A stretch of 64,000 nt of DNA from the NCBI GenBank assembly GCA_020852835.1, contig JADZAC010000036.1:1-64000 (forward strand). The letters are read 5' to 3'. Both the position numbers and the translations under genes were made by a program. The notes under the pieces were generated by a model, which saw nothing but the letters and a program-made list of their open reading frames with translations, was not told the DNA's origin and searched no databases. Below are positions 42,422 through 51,879 of this stretch, one piece after another; position 1 is the first letter of the stretch; each line of letters opens with the position of its first letter. This stretch comes from Flavobacteriales bacterium. GTDB taxonomy: Bacteria; Bacteroidota; Bacteroidia; Flavobacteriales_F; PHOS-HE28.

Positions 42422-42892
42422 ATGCCCGAAGCGACCGCCGCCGTTGAGAGTTCCCACCTCCTGTTGTTCTTCCACAGCGTGCTGCGCTGGGTCTTGGTGG
42501 CCATGGTGGCGGTGGCGGGCTTTGCGGCGTTGGCCGGGGCCGTGCGGAAAAGCCCGCTGATGAACTGGCACCGTGGTGCCGCCATCTGGGCCATGGTGCT
42601 CTGCCATGTGCAATTGGCCTTGGGCATGCTGCTCTACGGCACGGACATCGCATCGGGAACCTTCCGCCGGATGACCCCGGATGCGGCGCGTTACTGGGAG
42701 CTCGAACATGCCGGCCTGATGCTCTTGGCGATCGCCCTGGTCACTGCGGGCCGAATGGCCAGCAAGCGGGCCCGGACCGAAGAAGGAAAGCAACTCCGCG
42801 TGGCCATCTTCTACCTGGCTGCACTGGTGCTGCTCTTGTTGAAGACGCCTTGGTGGTTCACCGCCATGGGCGAAGGACGTGGTTGGATATGA
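42422..42892 (+). CDS. Small four-helix membrane protein, cytochrome-b-like
   Basis: A 156-residue protein with four hydrophobic segments (residues about 12-40, 53-75, 90-112, 124-145). Histidines at helix positions (LLFFHSVLRWV, NWHRGA, LCHVQLALG, LEHAGLMLL) could hold a b-type heme. Similar small Bacteroidota proteins are commonly labelled 'cytochrome B', but heme binding is unproven. A GTG two codons upstream is possible; the ATG at 42422 is preferred. It is divergent from the amidohydrolase gene. Confidence 0.7.
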   Translation: MPEATAAVESSHLLLFFHSVLRWVLVAMVAVAGFAALAGAVRKSPLMNWHRGAAIWAMVLCHVQLALGMLLYGTDIASGTFRRMTPDAARYWELEHAGLMLLAIALVTAGRMASKRARTEEGKQLRVAIFYLAALVLLLLKTPWWFTAMGEGRGWI

Positions 42893-42995
42893 ACCACCTG
42901 GCATCGCCTGCCCCGGTCCGCTGCATGGGGCGCCATGCGCCACGGCACACCATGGTGCCCGCCGCACTCGCAGCCGGAAAGCCGTTCACCCGATC

Positions 42996-44222
42996 ATGAT
43001 CGAACCCAAGGACAACCGTTTATCTGCTGAGAGCGCCGTGCTCGTCGGCCTGGCCACCGAACGCCAATCCGCGGCACAGGTGGAGGAATACTTGGATGAA
43101 CTCGCTTTCCTCGCCCACACTGCCGGCATCGCCACGGTGAAGCGCTTCATGCAGAAATTGCAGCGCCCCGACGGCAAGTTCCACATCGGCTCAGGCAAGC
43201 TCGCCGAGGTGAAGGCCTGGATGGAGGAACATGCGCCCAAGGCCTGTGTGATCTTCGATGATGAACTGACGCCCGCCCAGCAGCGAAACGTGGAGAAGGA
43301 ACTGGGGCGCCCCGTGCTCGACCGCCCGCGCCTGATCCTGGACATCTTCGCAGGCCGTGCACGGACTGCCCACGCCAAGACCCAGGTGGAGCTGGCCCAG
43401 TACGAGTACATGCTGCCGCGCCTCACCAAGCTGTGGACCCACCTGGAACGCCAGCGCGGCGGCACGGGCACACGCGGCGGTGCCGGTGAAAAGGAAATTG
43501 AGACCGACCGCCGTTTGGTCCGCGACCGCATCAGCCTCCTTAAGGCGCAACTGCGCGACATCGACAAGCAGAAAGCCACCCAGCGCGGCAACCGCGGCAA
43601 ATTGGTGCGCGTGGCCTTGGTGGGCTACACCAACGTGGGCAAAAGCACGCTGATGAATTTGCTGAGCAAGAGCGACGTCTTCGCCGAGAACAAGCTCTTC
43701 GCCACGCTGGACACCACGGTGCGCAAAGTGGTCTTAGGCAACCTGCCCTTTCTGCTCAGCGATACCGTGGGCTTCATCCGCAAGCTGCCGCACCAGCTCA
43801 TCGAAAGCTTCAAGAGCACCCTGGATGAAACCCGCGAGGCCGACCTGCTGATGCACGTGGTGGACATCAGCCACCCGCAGTTCGAGAGCCAGTACCACAC
43901 CGTGCGCCAAACCCTGGAGGAGATCGGCGCCGGCGGAAAGCCCACGATCGTGGTCTTCAACAAGATCGACGCTTACCGGCCCGCCCCGCACGACCCGCAC
44001 GACCTGGCGCCCAAGCGTGAGGACCAATTTTCATTGGCGGAATTGCAACAAACGTGGATGGCCCGTATCGCCGGGGATGAGGAGGCCATCTTCATCTCCG
44101 CCGTCCGCAAGGACAACATCGACGGGCTGCGCAAGCTGATGTATGACCGTGTAAAAGAGATCCACCTGGCGCGCTATCCCTACGAGAAGGACCTGTTGTG
44201 GCAGGAATGGACGGTGGAGTAG
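42996..44222 (+). CDS. hflX: Ribosome-associated GTPase HflX
   Basis: A 408-residue GTPase that rescues or splits stalled ribosomes. It has the N-terminal HflX domain (KPRTFIGSGK-like part here as RPDGKFHIGSGKLAEVKAW), the linker with RGGTGTRGGAGEKEIETDRR, then G1 GYTNVGKST, G3 DTVGFIRKLPH and G4 NKID, and a C-terminal domain ending EKDLLWQEWTVE. ATG 42996 gives the usual start. Its last 31 codons are repeated with 89% nucleotide identity beyond the hicBA module, so the 3' end may have been rebuilt by an insertion. Confidence 0.95.
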   Translation: MIEPKDNRLSAESAVLVGLATERQSAAQVEEYLDELAFLAHTAGIATVKRFMQKLQRPDGKFHIGSGKLAEVKAWMEEHAPKACVIFDDELTPAQQRNVEKELGRPVLDRPRLILDIFAGRARTAHAKTQVELAQYEYMLPRLTKLWTHLERQRGGTGTRGGAGEKEIETDRRLVRDRISLLKAQLRDIDKQKATQRGNRGKLVRVALVGYTNVGKSTLMNLLSKSDVFAENKLFATLDTTVRKVVLGNLPFLLSDTVGFIRKLPHQLIESFKSTLDETREADLLMHVVDISHPQFESQYHTVRQTLEEIGAGGKPTIVVFNKIDAYRPAPHDPHDLAPKREDQFSLAELQQTWMARIAGDEEAIFISAVRKDNIDGLRKLMYDRVKEIHLARYPYEKDLLWQEWTVE

Positions 44223-44244
44223 GAACCCTTCCGAAGTGGAACGG

Positions 44245-44475
44245 CTATTCTTCCAAGGCGGAAACGAATGTTTCCTGGGTGACTTGGATCTCGTTCAAGA
44301 TCTTGCGGATCAACGGACGGCTGATGTCTTGGCCCTTGTGGTGCGACAACGTGGTATAGCGCCCATCGGGATGGCGGTAAAACACGTGGCTGCCTTTCTG
44401 TCTGATCACTTGAAAACCCCATTTCAGCAGAACACGCTCGAAGGTCCGCGCATCCACAATGGGGAGCTTGCTCAT
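44245..44475 (-). CDS. hicA: HicA-family mRNA interferase toxin
   Basis: A 76-residue dsRBD-fold toxin that cleaves mRNA. Family motifs are the catalytic His in RQKGSHVFYRHP (H30), TTLSHHKGQDISRPLIRKIL and the N-terminal LPIVDARTFERVLLKWGF. It is encoded after the antitoxin with an ATGA overlap (order hicB-hicA). It converges on hflX, and only 22 bases separate the two stops. Confidence 0.92.
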   Translation of the reverse strand: MSKLPIVDARTFERVLLKWGFQVIRQKGSHVFYRHPDGRYTTLSHHKGQDISRPLIRKILNEIQVTQETFVSALEE

Positions 44476-44699
44476 ACTGCCACGGACAAAGTTTGCAAGC
44501 CCACAAATTCGGGAAGTGCCTTGATGTCGGCTGCGTTCATCTCCTCCAAGCAGAGTTCCAATACCTCCTTCAAGTTGGCCTGCAGTTCATCCAGCCCTTT
44601 GGCCTGGGTATGTGCGCCGGGGATGCTGGGGACCATGCCGATGTACAGGCCTGTCTCAGGGTCACGTTCAATATGGGCGGTGAACTGCAGATGGCGCAT
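44472..44699 (-). CDS. hicB: HicB-family antitoxin
   Basis: A 75-residue partner of HicA with the partial RNase H fold: HLQFTAHIERDPETGLYIGM, VPSIPGAHTQAKGLDELQAN and LKEVLELCLEEM. It is the short form without a C-terminal DNA-binding domain, so autoregulation would need another mode. The frame opens at 44816, but the ATG at 44699 has a TATCTTTG box 15 bases upstream and fits the family start. Confidence 0.9.
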   Translation of the reverse strand: MRHLQFTAHIERDPETGLYIGMVPSIPGAHTQAKGLDELQANLKEVLELCLEEMNAADIKALPEFVGLQTLSVAV

Positions 44700-44714
44700 G
44701 TGCTGCACTTTTTT

Positions 44715-44722
44715 CAAAGATA
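44715..44722 (-). promoter_or_regulatory. hicBA -7 box
   Basis: Minus-strand TATCTTTG, a perfect TAnnTTTG, 15 bases before the hicB ATG. TTG candidates lie 13 and 16 bases upstream, at the short end of the usual spacing. Confidence 0.5.
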
Positions 44723-44766
44723 GGCCATTCCGGGCCAACAAACCCGGCGATCCTGCCGCTCGCAGT

Positions 44767-44877
44767 GATGGCTTCGACCAGCTGCGCAAGCTGATGTACG
44801 AGCACGTGAAGGCCATCCACCTGGCGCGCTATCCTTACGAGAAGGACCTGTTGTGGCAGGAATGGGCGGTGGAGTGA
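44767..44877 (+). pseudogene. hflX: Displaced hflX 3'-end copy
   Basis: This stretch reads FDQLRKLMYEHVKAIHLARY then PYEKDLLWQEWAVE and a TGA, matching the C-terminus of the intact HflX. Over the last 31 codons there are 10 mismatches in 93 bases, many of them silent. It has no start and no upstream part. The hicBA module lies exactly between the two copies. Confidence 0.85.
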
Positions 44878-44892
44878 AGGTGACCATGGACT

Positions 44893-45873
44893 TCACTCAC
44901 CTTCATCCAGCCATTGGAATACTTTCATGAGCACTTCATGCCAATGGTTCTCCCGTTGCTCGTCGAAGTAGTTGTGGTCATAGCCTGTAAATGCCATGAC
45001 CGAGAGGCATGGTACATACGGTTGCAGCAAAGGCCAAGCGTAACAGTTGGGGCAGCTCGTGTCAGCATTTCCGTACACGACCAATGTTGGAACAGTTGCT
45101 TGCGAGATGCTGATGACCGCAGGCTTTGAGAAGCTTTGGAAGGAGCTGTAATAGTCGCCCATGTACGTGCTGTCCGCTTGGGCAGGATCCAGCAATGCCT
45201 GGGCCAACTTGACCCCATCGTGGTCCATGTTCCCTGCACAGGCATAGTCGCGGTCCACCAATGCGGCCATACGCCCTAACGGATCGGCGCTCATGAACAC
45301 AACCTTGTCTATGCCGGGCGCGCCCGTGAGTTCCGCCGCGATGCGCGCACCTTGGGAATGGCCAACTACGTAAATGCGCCCGATTCCTGGGCTTTCCCTC
45401 AAAGCCGCGATCAATTCTTCATAAGCATTAACGTAGAAGCCAAGGTTGTTGTGGGCCTTGTATGCGGCGGGCGGCATCCCTGTGGCCGGATCCAGATAGT
45501 AGTACTTCTCATCAAGTTCAGAGGTATCCGCGATAGCCGGTATCCCGGGCTTGGACAAGAGGAGGAAGTTGTAATGGGCTTGATCGAAGAGCTGCCTTGG
45601 AACCAGCGGGTAGAACACGCCGCCCATGCGTGTGTACAACGGAACCGGTTCCGATCCGGGAATGAAGATGAGCAGCGGTTTTCCATTGCCCGCCTGGCCG
45701 ATGAACAGACCTTCCAGTACCATGTCCGGCGTGGACAGATGGAACGTGGCACCAAGGTCCGGATGTTGCGTGAGATGGATGCTTCCGAGCGTCTGGACCT
45801 GTGCGGTGAGCCGTGCAGGAATGGCCAATTGCAGGGCGACAAGAAAATGGGAAGCGAAGGAAGTGAGTTTCAT
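44893..45873 (-). CDS. Secreted alpha/beta hydrolase
   Basis: A 326-residue exported protein (signal MKLTSFASHFLVALQLAIPA). The hydrolase core has an oxyanion region LLIFIPGSEPVPLY, the nucleophile elbow VVGHSQGARIA, an acidic residue in VVYGNADTSCP and a His in FTGYDHNYFDE, which complete a catalytic triad. The substrate (ester or peptide) is not predictable. The ATG at 45873 is used because the longer frame starts with TTG. It is divergent from the PBP gene, with about 220 bases between the starts and no promoter I can assign. Confidence 0.82.
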   Translation of the reverse strand: MKLTSFASHFLVALQLAIPARLTAQVQTLGSIHLTQHPDLGATFHLSTPDMVLEGLFIGQAGNGKPLLIFIPGSEPVPLYTRMGGVFYPLVPRQLFDQAHYNFLLLSKPGIPAIADTSELDEKYYYLDPATGMPPAAYKAHNNLGFYVNAYEELIAALRESPGIGRIYVVGHSQGARIAAELTGAPGIDKVVFMSADPLGRMAALVDRDYACAGNMDHDGVKLAQALLDPAQADSTYMGDYYSSFQSFSKPAVISISQATVPTLVVYGNADTSCPNCYAWPLLQPYVPCLSVMAFTGYDHNYFDEQRENHWHEVLMKVFQWLDEGE

Positions 45874-46092
45874 TCCTTGGATGAACCGCGAATATCCGCC
45901 ATTCAAGCCAGATCCGGATGCAGTGATCCGTTGAATGCATGGTCCATCGGGCTACGGTATATGGGCACATCCTTTGGGCCGCTTTGCTTCTCGATGATCA
46001 ATGCCGGGAGGATACCAATGCGAAGGCAATCCGGTTCCATCAGACCGGTGCCCCACAACAGACATACTTTCGTGCCCGGTTTCCTGTTGGAC

Positions 46093-48375
46093 ATGGCGAA
46101 GGGCAAGAAGAGCGGGCGGGGCAAGGCAGGAAAGTCGTCCGGAGGGGCGAAGGTGCTCTGGAAAGTGTTGTTCCTGCTGCTCGCAGCGGCGTTCATCGGT
46201 GTGTTCACCTTGATCACCCTGGTGCGCAAGGACGTCTTCGGCAAGCTGCCTTCCACAGAAGAACTTGCGGCGGTGCGCAATGAGGAGGCCAGCTTGATCC
46301 TGGCTTCCAATGGGGCAGTGATCGGCAAGGTCTTCGCCGAGGAGCGCACCAACGTGCGCTGGAAGGACCTGCCCACACATGTGGTGGACGCGCTGGTCTC
46401 CACCGAGGACCAGCGCTTCTTCGAGCACAGTGGCGTGGACGCCTTCAGCTATGTGCGCGTGTTCTTCCGCACGTTGTTGGCCCGCGACCGCAGTGGGGGC
46501 GGCGGAAGCACTATCTCGCAGCAACTGATCAAGAACCTCTATGGCCGCGATAGGCACGGACTGCTCACCGTGCCGGTGAACAAGATCAAGGAAGCATTGG
46601 TGGCGCAACGCTTGGAGCAGGTGTACAACAAGGAGGACATCATCACCCTCTACCTCAACTCGGTGCCCTTCGGCGAGAATGTGTACGGCATTGAATCCGC
46701 CGCGGAACGCTTCTTCAGCAAACCTGCATCGCAATTGAAGGTGGAGGAGGGCGCGGTGCTCATCGGCATGCTCAAGGCCAACACCGGCTACAACCCGCGC
46801 CTGCACCCCGAAGCGTCCAAAGGCAGGCGCAACCAGGTGCTGGCGCTGATGGCCGGCAATGGGAAGCTCACCAATGCCGAGCGCGACAGCCTGCAGGCCT
46901 TGCCGCTGGGGCTGCGCTACGCCGGGGCAGGGAAGTTCGACGACTACGGTTACTTCAATGCACGCGTGGAGCAGCAGGCGCGGGCGGCGCTGGCCAAGCT
47001 CAAGAAGAAGGACGGTTCAGCCTACGACCTTGAGAAGGACGGACTGCGCATCCACACCACGCTGGACACGGCGCTGCAGCAAGCGGCATTGCGCGCAGTC
47101 GCCAAACAGCTTTCCATCATGCAACCCAAGCTGGACCGCGAGCTGAAGGCGCGCGGAACCCGGAAGGAATGGGAGAAAGCCAAAGGGAAGAAGGCCGATC
47201 TGGCGTGGAAGCGGAACGAACGGGCCGTGCGCGATGTGTTCACCTGGGATGATGCACCGCCGGACAGCATCAGCTACCGCGACAGCCTGTGGCACTACCA
47301 CCGCATGCTGCAAGGCGCTTTCCTGATGGTCGATCCCTCCACCGGAAAGGTACGTGCCTACAGCGGCGGCAATGATTTCCGGACGCTGCCCTACGATCAG
47401 GTGCAAGGCCGAAGGCCCGTGGCCTCCACCATCAAGCCGCTGATCTACGCCGCCGCGCTGCGCAAGGGCTTTGAACCATGCACCTACCTCAACAACGAGG
47501 TGAAGAGCTATCCCGAGTACGAGGGTTGGACCCCGCAGAACTTCGAGAAGGACACCACCGGCGGCCAAGTAGCCTTGTGGTATGCGCTTGCACATTCCAT
47601 GAACGTGCCCACCGTGGACCTGTATTTCCGCACCGGTGCCGATACGATACGCGATACGTTCAAGGCGCTTGGCCTGCCTACGGGCGGTGTGGACAAACCC
47701 GCGTTGGCCTTGGGTGCAGCCGACTTGTCGTTGCAGGAACTGGTGCAGGCGTACAGCGCCTTTGCCAACAACGGACTTACGCGCGGGCTGCAGCTTATTG
47801 AGAAGATCACCGATGCACAGGGCCGCGTGATCTACACGGGGAAAATGGCGCCCGCGCGCCGTGCCTTTGATGAGGAGGTGGCCACTACCATCACCGCCAT
47901 GCTGCGCCGCGCGGTGGACAGCGGCACGGGGACGGCCATGCGCTCCCGCTTTGGCGTTCGCACGGCATTGGCGGGCAAGACGGGCACCTCGCAGGATTAT
48001 GCCGATGCCTGGTTCGTGGCCTATACGCCCGGCATCGTGGCGGCCACCTGGGTGGGCGCGCGCGACCCCTCCGTACACTTTGGCAGCAGCTTGGGCACAG
48101 GCTCGCAACTGGCACTGCCCATCATCGGCGGCACGCTGGCGGAGGTGGAGCGCTCCGATGCCCTGCGCCGGAAATACTTCAGGACATTTGATGCAGCGGT
48201 AGATCCGGTGGCCATGGATTGCGATCCCAGGCGCAAGGGGACATTGCTGGAGCGGGCTTTGGACGTGTTCTTCCGCCCGGATGGTGGGCCAGAGGGCAAG
48301 GACAAGGAGATCAGCAGGCCGGAGCAGGAAAAGCAGGACGGCTTTTTCCGCAAACTGTTCCCCAAGAGGCGGTGA
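46093..48375 (+). CDS. Penicillin-binding protein 1A, transglycosylase-transpeptidase
   Basis: A bifunctional peptidoglycan synthase of 760 residues. A cytoplasmic basic tail (MAKGKKSGRGKAGKSSGGAK) and one anchor helix are followed by the GT51 domain (STEDQRFFEHSG with the catalytic Glu, GGSTISQQLIKNLY, LYLNSVPFGENVYG), then the transpeptidase with VASTIKP (Ser/Lys), SMN and KTGTSQDYADAWF. The insert between the two domains is K-rich (about 330-390). The open frame extends far upstream, but the ATG at 46093 gives the normal N-terminus. Confidence 0.95.
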   Translation: MAKGKKSGRGKAGKSSGGAKVLWKVLFLLLAAAFIGVFTLITLVRKDVFGKLPSTEELAAVRNEEASLILASNGAVIGKVFAEERTNVRWKDLPTHVVDALVSTEDQRFFEHSGVDAFSYVRVFFRTLLARDRSGGGGSTISQQLIKNLYGRDRHGLLTVPVNKIKEALVAQRLEQVYNKEDIITLYLNSVPFGENVYGIESAAERFFSKPASQLKVEEGAVLIGMLKANTGYNPRLHPEASKGRRNQVLALMAGNGKLTNAERDSLQALPLGLRYAGAGKFDDYGYFNARVEQQARAALAKLKKKDGSAYDLEKDGLRIHTTLDTALQQAALRAVAKQLSIMQPKLDRELKARGTRKEWEKAKGKKADLAWKRNERAVRDVFTWDDAPPDSISYRDSLWHYHRMLQGAFLMVDPSTGKVRAYSGGNDFRTLPYDQVQGRRPVASTIKPLIYAAALRKGFEPCTYLNNEVKSYPEYEGWTPQNFEKDTTGGQVALWYALAHSMNVPTVDLYFRTGADTIRDTFKALGLPTGGVDKPALALGAADLSLQELVQAYSAFANNGLTRGLQLIEKITDAQGRVIYTGKMAPARRAFDEEVATTITAMLRRAVDSGTGTAMRSRFGVRTALAGKTGTSQDYADAWFVAYTPGIVAATWVGARDPSVHFGSSLGTGSQLALPIIGGTLAEVERSDALRRKYFRTFDAAVDPVAMDCDPRRKGTLLERALDVFFRPDGGPEGKDKEISRPEQEKQDGFFRKLFPKRR

Positions 48376-48378
48376 TGC

Positions 48379-49500
48379 TCATACCGGGACCGCGTGCCGG
48401 CCCATCCGTTGCACCAGCCATCGGCCCAACGGGTCGCGAAGCCGCATGAAGCGCAGTTCCCATCCGTAGTACACCGCTGCTGAAAGCCCCTGCACCAGTC
48501 CGAGGTAACCGATGTACCGGAGGGCGCAAACCCAGGCCACGGGATGCGGTACCCAATCACGCATCAGGTACAGCAGGGGCATGTGCACCAAGTATTGTGC
48601 GTAGGTGATCAGGCTCAACCGGCGGAACGTGCCGTTCAGGGGGCCGCCGCTCCGCCAGGAAGCGAACAACGGCAGGAACAGGGCCAAGCCCAGGGCCTCC
48701 ACGCTCTTCAGGGCATACACGGCGAAAACCGGCGAGCTGCCGTAGGTGTTGCCCAACGTGGCCCACAACAACAGTGCTGCAATGGGAACCAGGGGCCACC
48801 GCATGCGAAACCAGGTCCGGGGCCACTGCCGTGCGGCCCAAGCGGCGAGCATGCCGTAACCCGGAGCATCCAAACGCGTGAGCACCAATTTGTGCACCCA
48901 CAGGTCCCACGAGGCCCGGTCCGATACGTGGTGCGCCACGCCGGACCGGGCAAGCACCGGCAGGCCAATGAACAGCAGACAGGCCAACAGGAATGCCTTC
49001 GGTCCTTGCGTGGCCAGCAAGCCGATGAGGCCATACATGATCAAGGGGAAAAGCAGGTAGAACCATTCCTCCACCGCCAGCGACCAGGATTCCCAGAAGA
49101 AGAGGTCCAGCGGCAGGTGGAAATTTTGCATGAACACGGCATAAGCTACGGTGGCCTTGCTGAGCATGCCGGGAGCCAAACCGCGGTACACGAGCACGAT
49201 GTTGAGCAGCAGGAACAGGAAGTAGTTGGGCAGAGTACGCAGCCAGCGCCGCTGCATGAAGTCGGCAAATGCGGTCAGGGGCGCGCGCGGCCGGGCCAGC
49301 TGGTCCAACAGGATGCCCCCGATAAGAAAACCGCTGAGCACGAAGAAGAGCGCCACCCAGTCTATGGCCGGCACCATGGGGAAGCGGGGCCAGTGATGGC
49401 CCACCAGGAAGCTGGAGTGCGCCAGCACCACGATCGTGCCGCCCGTGGCGCGCATTACGTCCAAGCCGAAGATGCGCCCGCCGGGATACTGGCTGCCCAT
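48379..49500 (-). CDS. Membrane acyltransferase (OafA/NodX family)
   Basis: A 373-residue polytopic acyltransferase-3 protein with about ten helices. The first helix has the family pattern FGLDVMRATGGTIVVLAHSS with the key His, then AIDWVALFFVLSGFLIGGILL and the RRWLRTLPNYFL motif. The family O-acylates surface sugars or lipids. It ends three bases from the PBP stop (convergent) and starts three bases after the ABC exporter stop, so it is in an operon with that gene. Confidence 0.88.
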   Translation of the reverse strand: MGSQYPGGRIFGLDVMRATGGTIVVLAHSSFLVGHHWPRFPMVPAIDWVALFFVLSGFLIGGILLDQLARPRAPLTAFADFMQRRWLRTLPNYFLFLLLNIVLVYRGLAPGMLSKATVAYAVFMQNFHLPLDLFFWESWSLAVEEWFYLLFPLIMYGLIGLLATQGPKAFLLACLLFIGLPVLARSGVAHHVSDRASWDLWVHKLVLTRLDAPGYGMLAAWAARQWPRTWFRMRWPLVPIAALLLWATLGNTYGSSPVFAVYALKSVEALGLALFLPLFASWRSGGPLNGTFRRLSLITYAQYLVHMPLLYLMRDWVPHPVAWVCALRYIGYLGLVQGLSAAVYYGWELRFMRLRDPLGRWLVQRMGRHAVPV

Positions 49501-49503
49501 GGC

Positions 49504-51324
49504 TCAAGCAAATGCCTGCAGGTCGCACAACTTCCGGTACTGGCCGTTGGCGGCGAAGAGCTGCGCATGTGTGCCCCGCTCGATGATCTTCCCTTGGTCC
49601 AGCACGATGATCTCATCGCAGTGCTGGATGGTGCTCAGGCGGTGCGCGATCACCAGCGAGGTGCGGTCCTTCATCAATTTGAAGAGTGCGTCCTGCACCA
49701 GCTTTTCGCTCTCGGTGTCCAGCGCGCTGGTGGCCTCGTCCAGGATCAGGATCGATGGGTTGCCCAGTACGGCGCGGGCGATGGCGATGCGCTGTTTCTG
49801 TCCGCCGCTGAGCCTGTTGCCGCCATCGCCGATGCCGGTCTGATAGCCCTGCGGCAGGCGTTCGATGAACTCGTGCGCATTGGCGATCTCCGCTGCGCGC
49901 CGGATGTCGGCCTCGCTGATGCCCGTGCGCCCGAAGACGATGTTGGCCGCCACCGTGTCATTGAACAGCAGGCTGTCTTGCGTCACGATGCCCATCAACG
50001 CCCGCAGGTCATGGACCTTCAGGTCGCGGATGTCCGTGCCATCAATGGTGACGGCACCCGCCGTGACATCGAAGAAGCGCGGGAGCAGCCCGGCCAGCGT
50101 GGTCTTGCCGCCGCCACTGGTGCCCACCAGCGCCACGCTTTTGCCCTTGGGCACAGCGAGGTTGATGCCTTGCAGCACGGGTTTCTCTCCGTAGGCAAAG
50201 GCCACGTCCTTGAATTCCACGCGATCGTTGAACGCCTTCACCGGCTCGGCATCCGGCTTTTCCGTGATGGTGTTGGGCACCGCCAGCAGGTCGAACACGC
50301 GCTGGGCACTGGAGGAGCCGCGCACGATGCCCGAGTAACCCTGGGAAAAGCCCTTGATGGGCGTGAGCAACTGGGAGAAGATGATGATGAAGCCCAGGAA
50401 GCTGTCGCCGCTCAGGCTGGCGTCCGGACCGAGCACCAGTGTGCCGCCGAGGAAGGCGATGGCGGCCATCACCATGGTGCCCAGGGTTTCGCTCAGCGGC
50501 GAGGCGATGTCCTGCCGGTACATCATGTGGATGCCGGAGCGCATCAGCATGTCGTTCTCCCGCTGGAAACGGTGACGCATGGCCTCTTCCGCATTGAAGG
50601 CCTTCACCACGCGCATGCCCGTGAGCGTTTCCTCCACGCGCGCCAGCAACCCGGCGCTGCGCTCCTGCACGCGCGTGCTCCTGCGCTTGAGGCTGCGGCT
50701 GATGCGGCCGATGAGCAGCCCGCTGATCGGCAGCAGCAGCAAAGACCACAAGGTGAGCGCCGGCGACAGGGTGATCATGGTGGCCAGGAAGAGGATCACC
50801 GCGATCGGCTCGCGCACCACCATCTCAATGGAGTACATCACCGAGAATTCCAGCACCTGCATGTCGTTGGTGATCAACGACAGCAGGTGGCCCTTGCGCT
50901 CCTCGTTGTGGTAGCGCAGCGGCAGCTCCAGCATCTTGTCGTAGATGCGCGAGCGCAGGTCGCGGATGATGTGGTGCCGAAAGTTGCTGATGGCTCGCAC
51001 CGCCAGGTAGCGGAACACGTTCTTCAGCAGGAACAAGGCCACTACGGCCATGCAGATGATGCCCAAGGCGCCCAGCTGGCCATGCACCTCGATCAACTGC
51101 GTAAGCGACCAGTTGAAGCCCTGTTCCAGCGCCGCCTTGTCCCAAGTGAAGGCGGGCCGTTCCTGCACGGCCTGCGTTTGCCCCAGCAGCAACCGCAGGA
51201 ACGGGATGAACAACAGCATGCTGGCCAGGTGGAAAATGGTGGCCAGCAGGTTGTATACGCCGTTCAGCACCGCATACCGGGCATAGGGCCGCCCGAAGCG
51301 CAGGATGCGGAGGAAGTTCTTCAT
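49504..51324 (-). CDS. ABC transporter, fused permease-ATPase (MsbA-like)
   Basis: A 606-residue half-transporter with six helices in the first 330 residues, then a nucleotide-binding domain with Walker A ALVGTSGGGKTTLAG, Q-loop GIVTQDSLLF, signature NRLSGGQKQRIA, Walker B ILILDEATSALD and H-loop VIAHRLSTI. It resembles lipid A/multidrug exporters; MsbA itself is one possibility. A TACCTTTG box nine bases before the ATG at 51324 fixes the start. Confidence 0.92.
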   Translation of the reverse strand: MKNFLRILRFGRPYARYAVLNGVYNLLATIFHLASMLLFIPFLRLLLGQTQAVQERPAFTWDKAALEQGFNWSLTQLIEVHGQLGALGIICMAVVALFLLKNVFRYLAVRAISNFRHHIIRDLRSRIYDKMLELPLRYHNEERKGHLLSLITNDMQVLEFSVMYSIEMVVREPIAVILFLATMITLSPALTLWSLLLLPISGLLIGRISRSLKRRSTRVQERSAGLLARVEETLTGMRVVKAFNAEEAMRHRFQRENDMLMRSGIHMMYRQDIASPLSETLGTMVMAAIAFLGGTLVLGPDASLSGDSFLGFIIIFSQLLTPIKGFSQGYSGIVRGSSSAQRVFDLLAVPNTITEKPDAEPVKAFNDRVEFKDVAFAYGEKPVLQGINLAVPKGKSVALVGTSGGGKTTLAGLLPRFFDVTAGAVTIDGTDIRDLKVHDLRALMGIVTQDSLLFNDTVAANIVFGRTGISEADIRRAAEIANAHEFIERLPQGYQTGIGDGGNRLSGGQKQRIAIARAVLGNPSILILDEATSALDTESEKLVQDALFKLMKDRTSLVIAHRLSTIQHCDEIIVLDQGKIIERGTHAQLFAANGQYRKLCDLQAFA

Positions 51325-51333
51325 GCAAAGCGC

Positions 51334-51466
51334 CAAAGGTATTTGGACGGGGAATGAAATGGGGTAAACGCCCATTTCGCCAATGGCCTGCGCCGGTTTT
51401 GGCGGATTGGTGAACTGGCGAATTGAACAATTGGCCGGCCCACACGCCCCGCCCCATCTATCTTCG
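51334..51466. promoter_or_regulatory. Divergent promoters between the ABC exporter and rbfA
   Basis: Minus strand: TACCTTTG at 51341-51334, nine bases before the exporter ATG. Plus strand: TATCTTCG at 51459-51466, four bases before the rbfA ATG. Between them (51370-51445) are degenerate TTCGCCAATGG / GGCGAATTG / ACAATTGG units resembling a short intergenic repeat. Similar TTCGCC and TTGGCGAATGG words occur at 59997-60045. Confidence 0.5.
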
Positions 51467-51470
51467 CGCC

Positions 51471-51812
51471 ATGGACAGCGTGCGCCAGAACAAGGTGAAC
51501 AGTTTGCTCCAGCAGGAGATGGCCGCAGTAATGCAAGGCCACGGCAGGCAGTTGCTGCCCGGCGGACTGATCACGGTCACCGCAGTGAAGATCTCTCCTG
51601 ACCTTGGTTTGGCCAAGGTATACCTGAGCCTGTTTCCGGTGAAGAACAAACAGGCCGTGCTGCAGCAGGTGCGCGACATGGGCCCGCGCCTGCGCGGCGA
51701 ACTGGGCCACCGGGTGGGCAAGCAGCTGCGCATTGTGCCTGAACTGAACTTTTACATCGACGATTCGCTCGATAAAACCGAGGAGATCGAGAAGCTGCTG
51801 AAGGGGCAATGA
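51471..51812 (+). CDS. rbfA: Ribosome-binding factor A
   Basis: A 113-residue KH-like protein for late 30S maturation. Hallmarks are KVNSLLQQEMAAVMQ, GLITVTAVKISPDLGLAKVYL and the terminal PELNFYIDDSLDKTEEIEKLL. The frame runs upstream to 51423, but the ATG at 51471 with the TATCTTCG box four bases before it is the clear start. Confidence 0.95.
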   Translation: MDSVRQNKVNSLLQQEMAAVMQGHGRQLLPGGLITVTAVKISPDLGLAKVYLSLFPVKNKQAVLQQVRDMGPRLRGELGHRVGKQLRIVPELNFYIDDSLDKTEEIEKLLKGQ

Positions 51813-51879
51813 GAGGCCGATCCGGTGCCTGCCCATCGCTCTTGCCGCACCCGCCCATCCAACTCCCTTCCCCCGCCGC

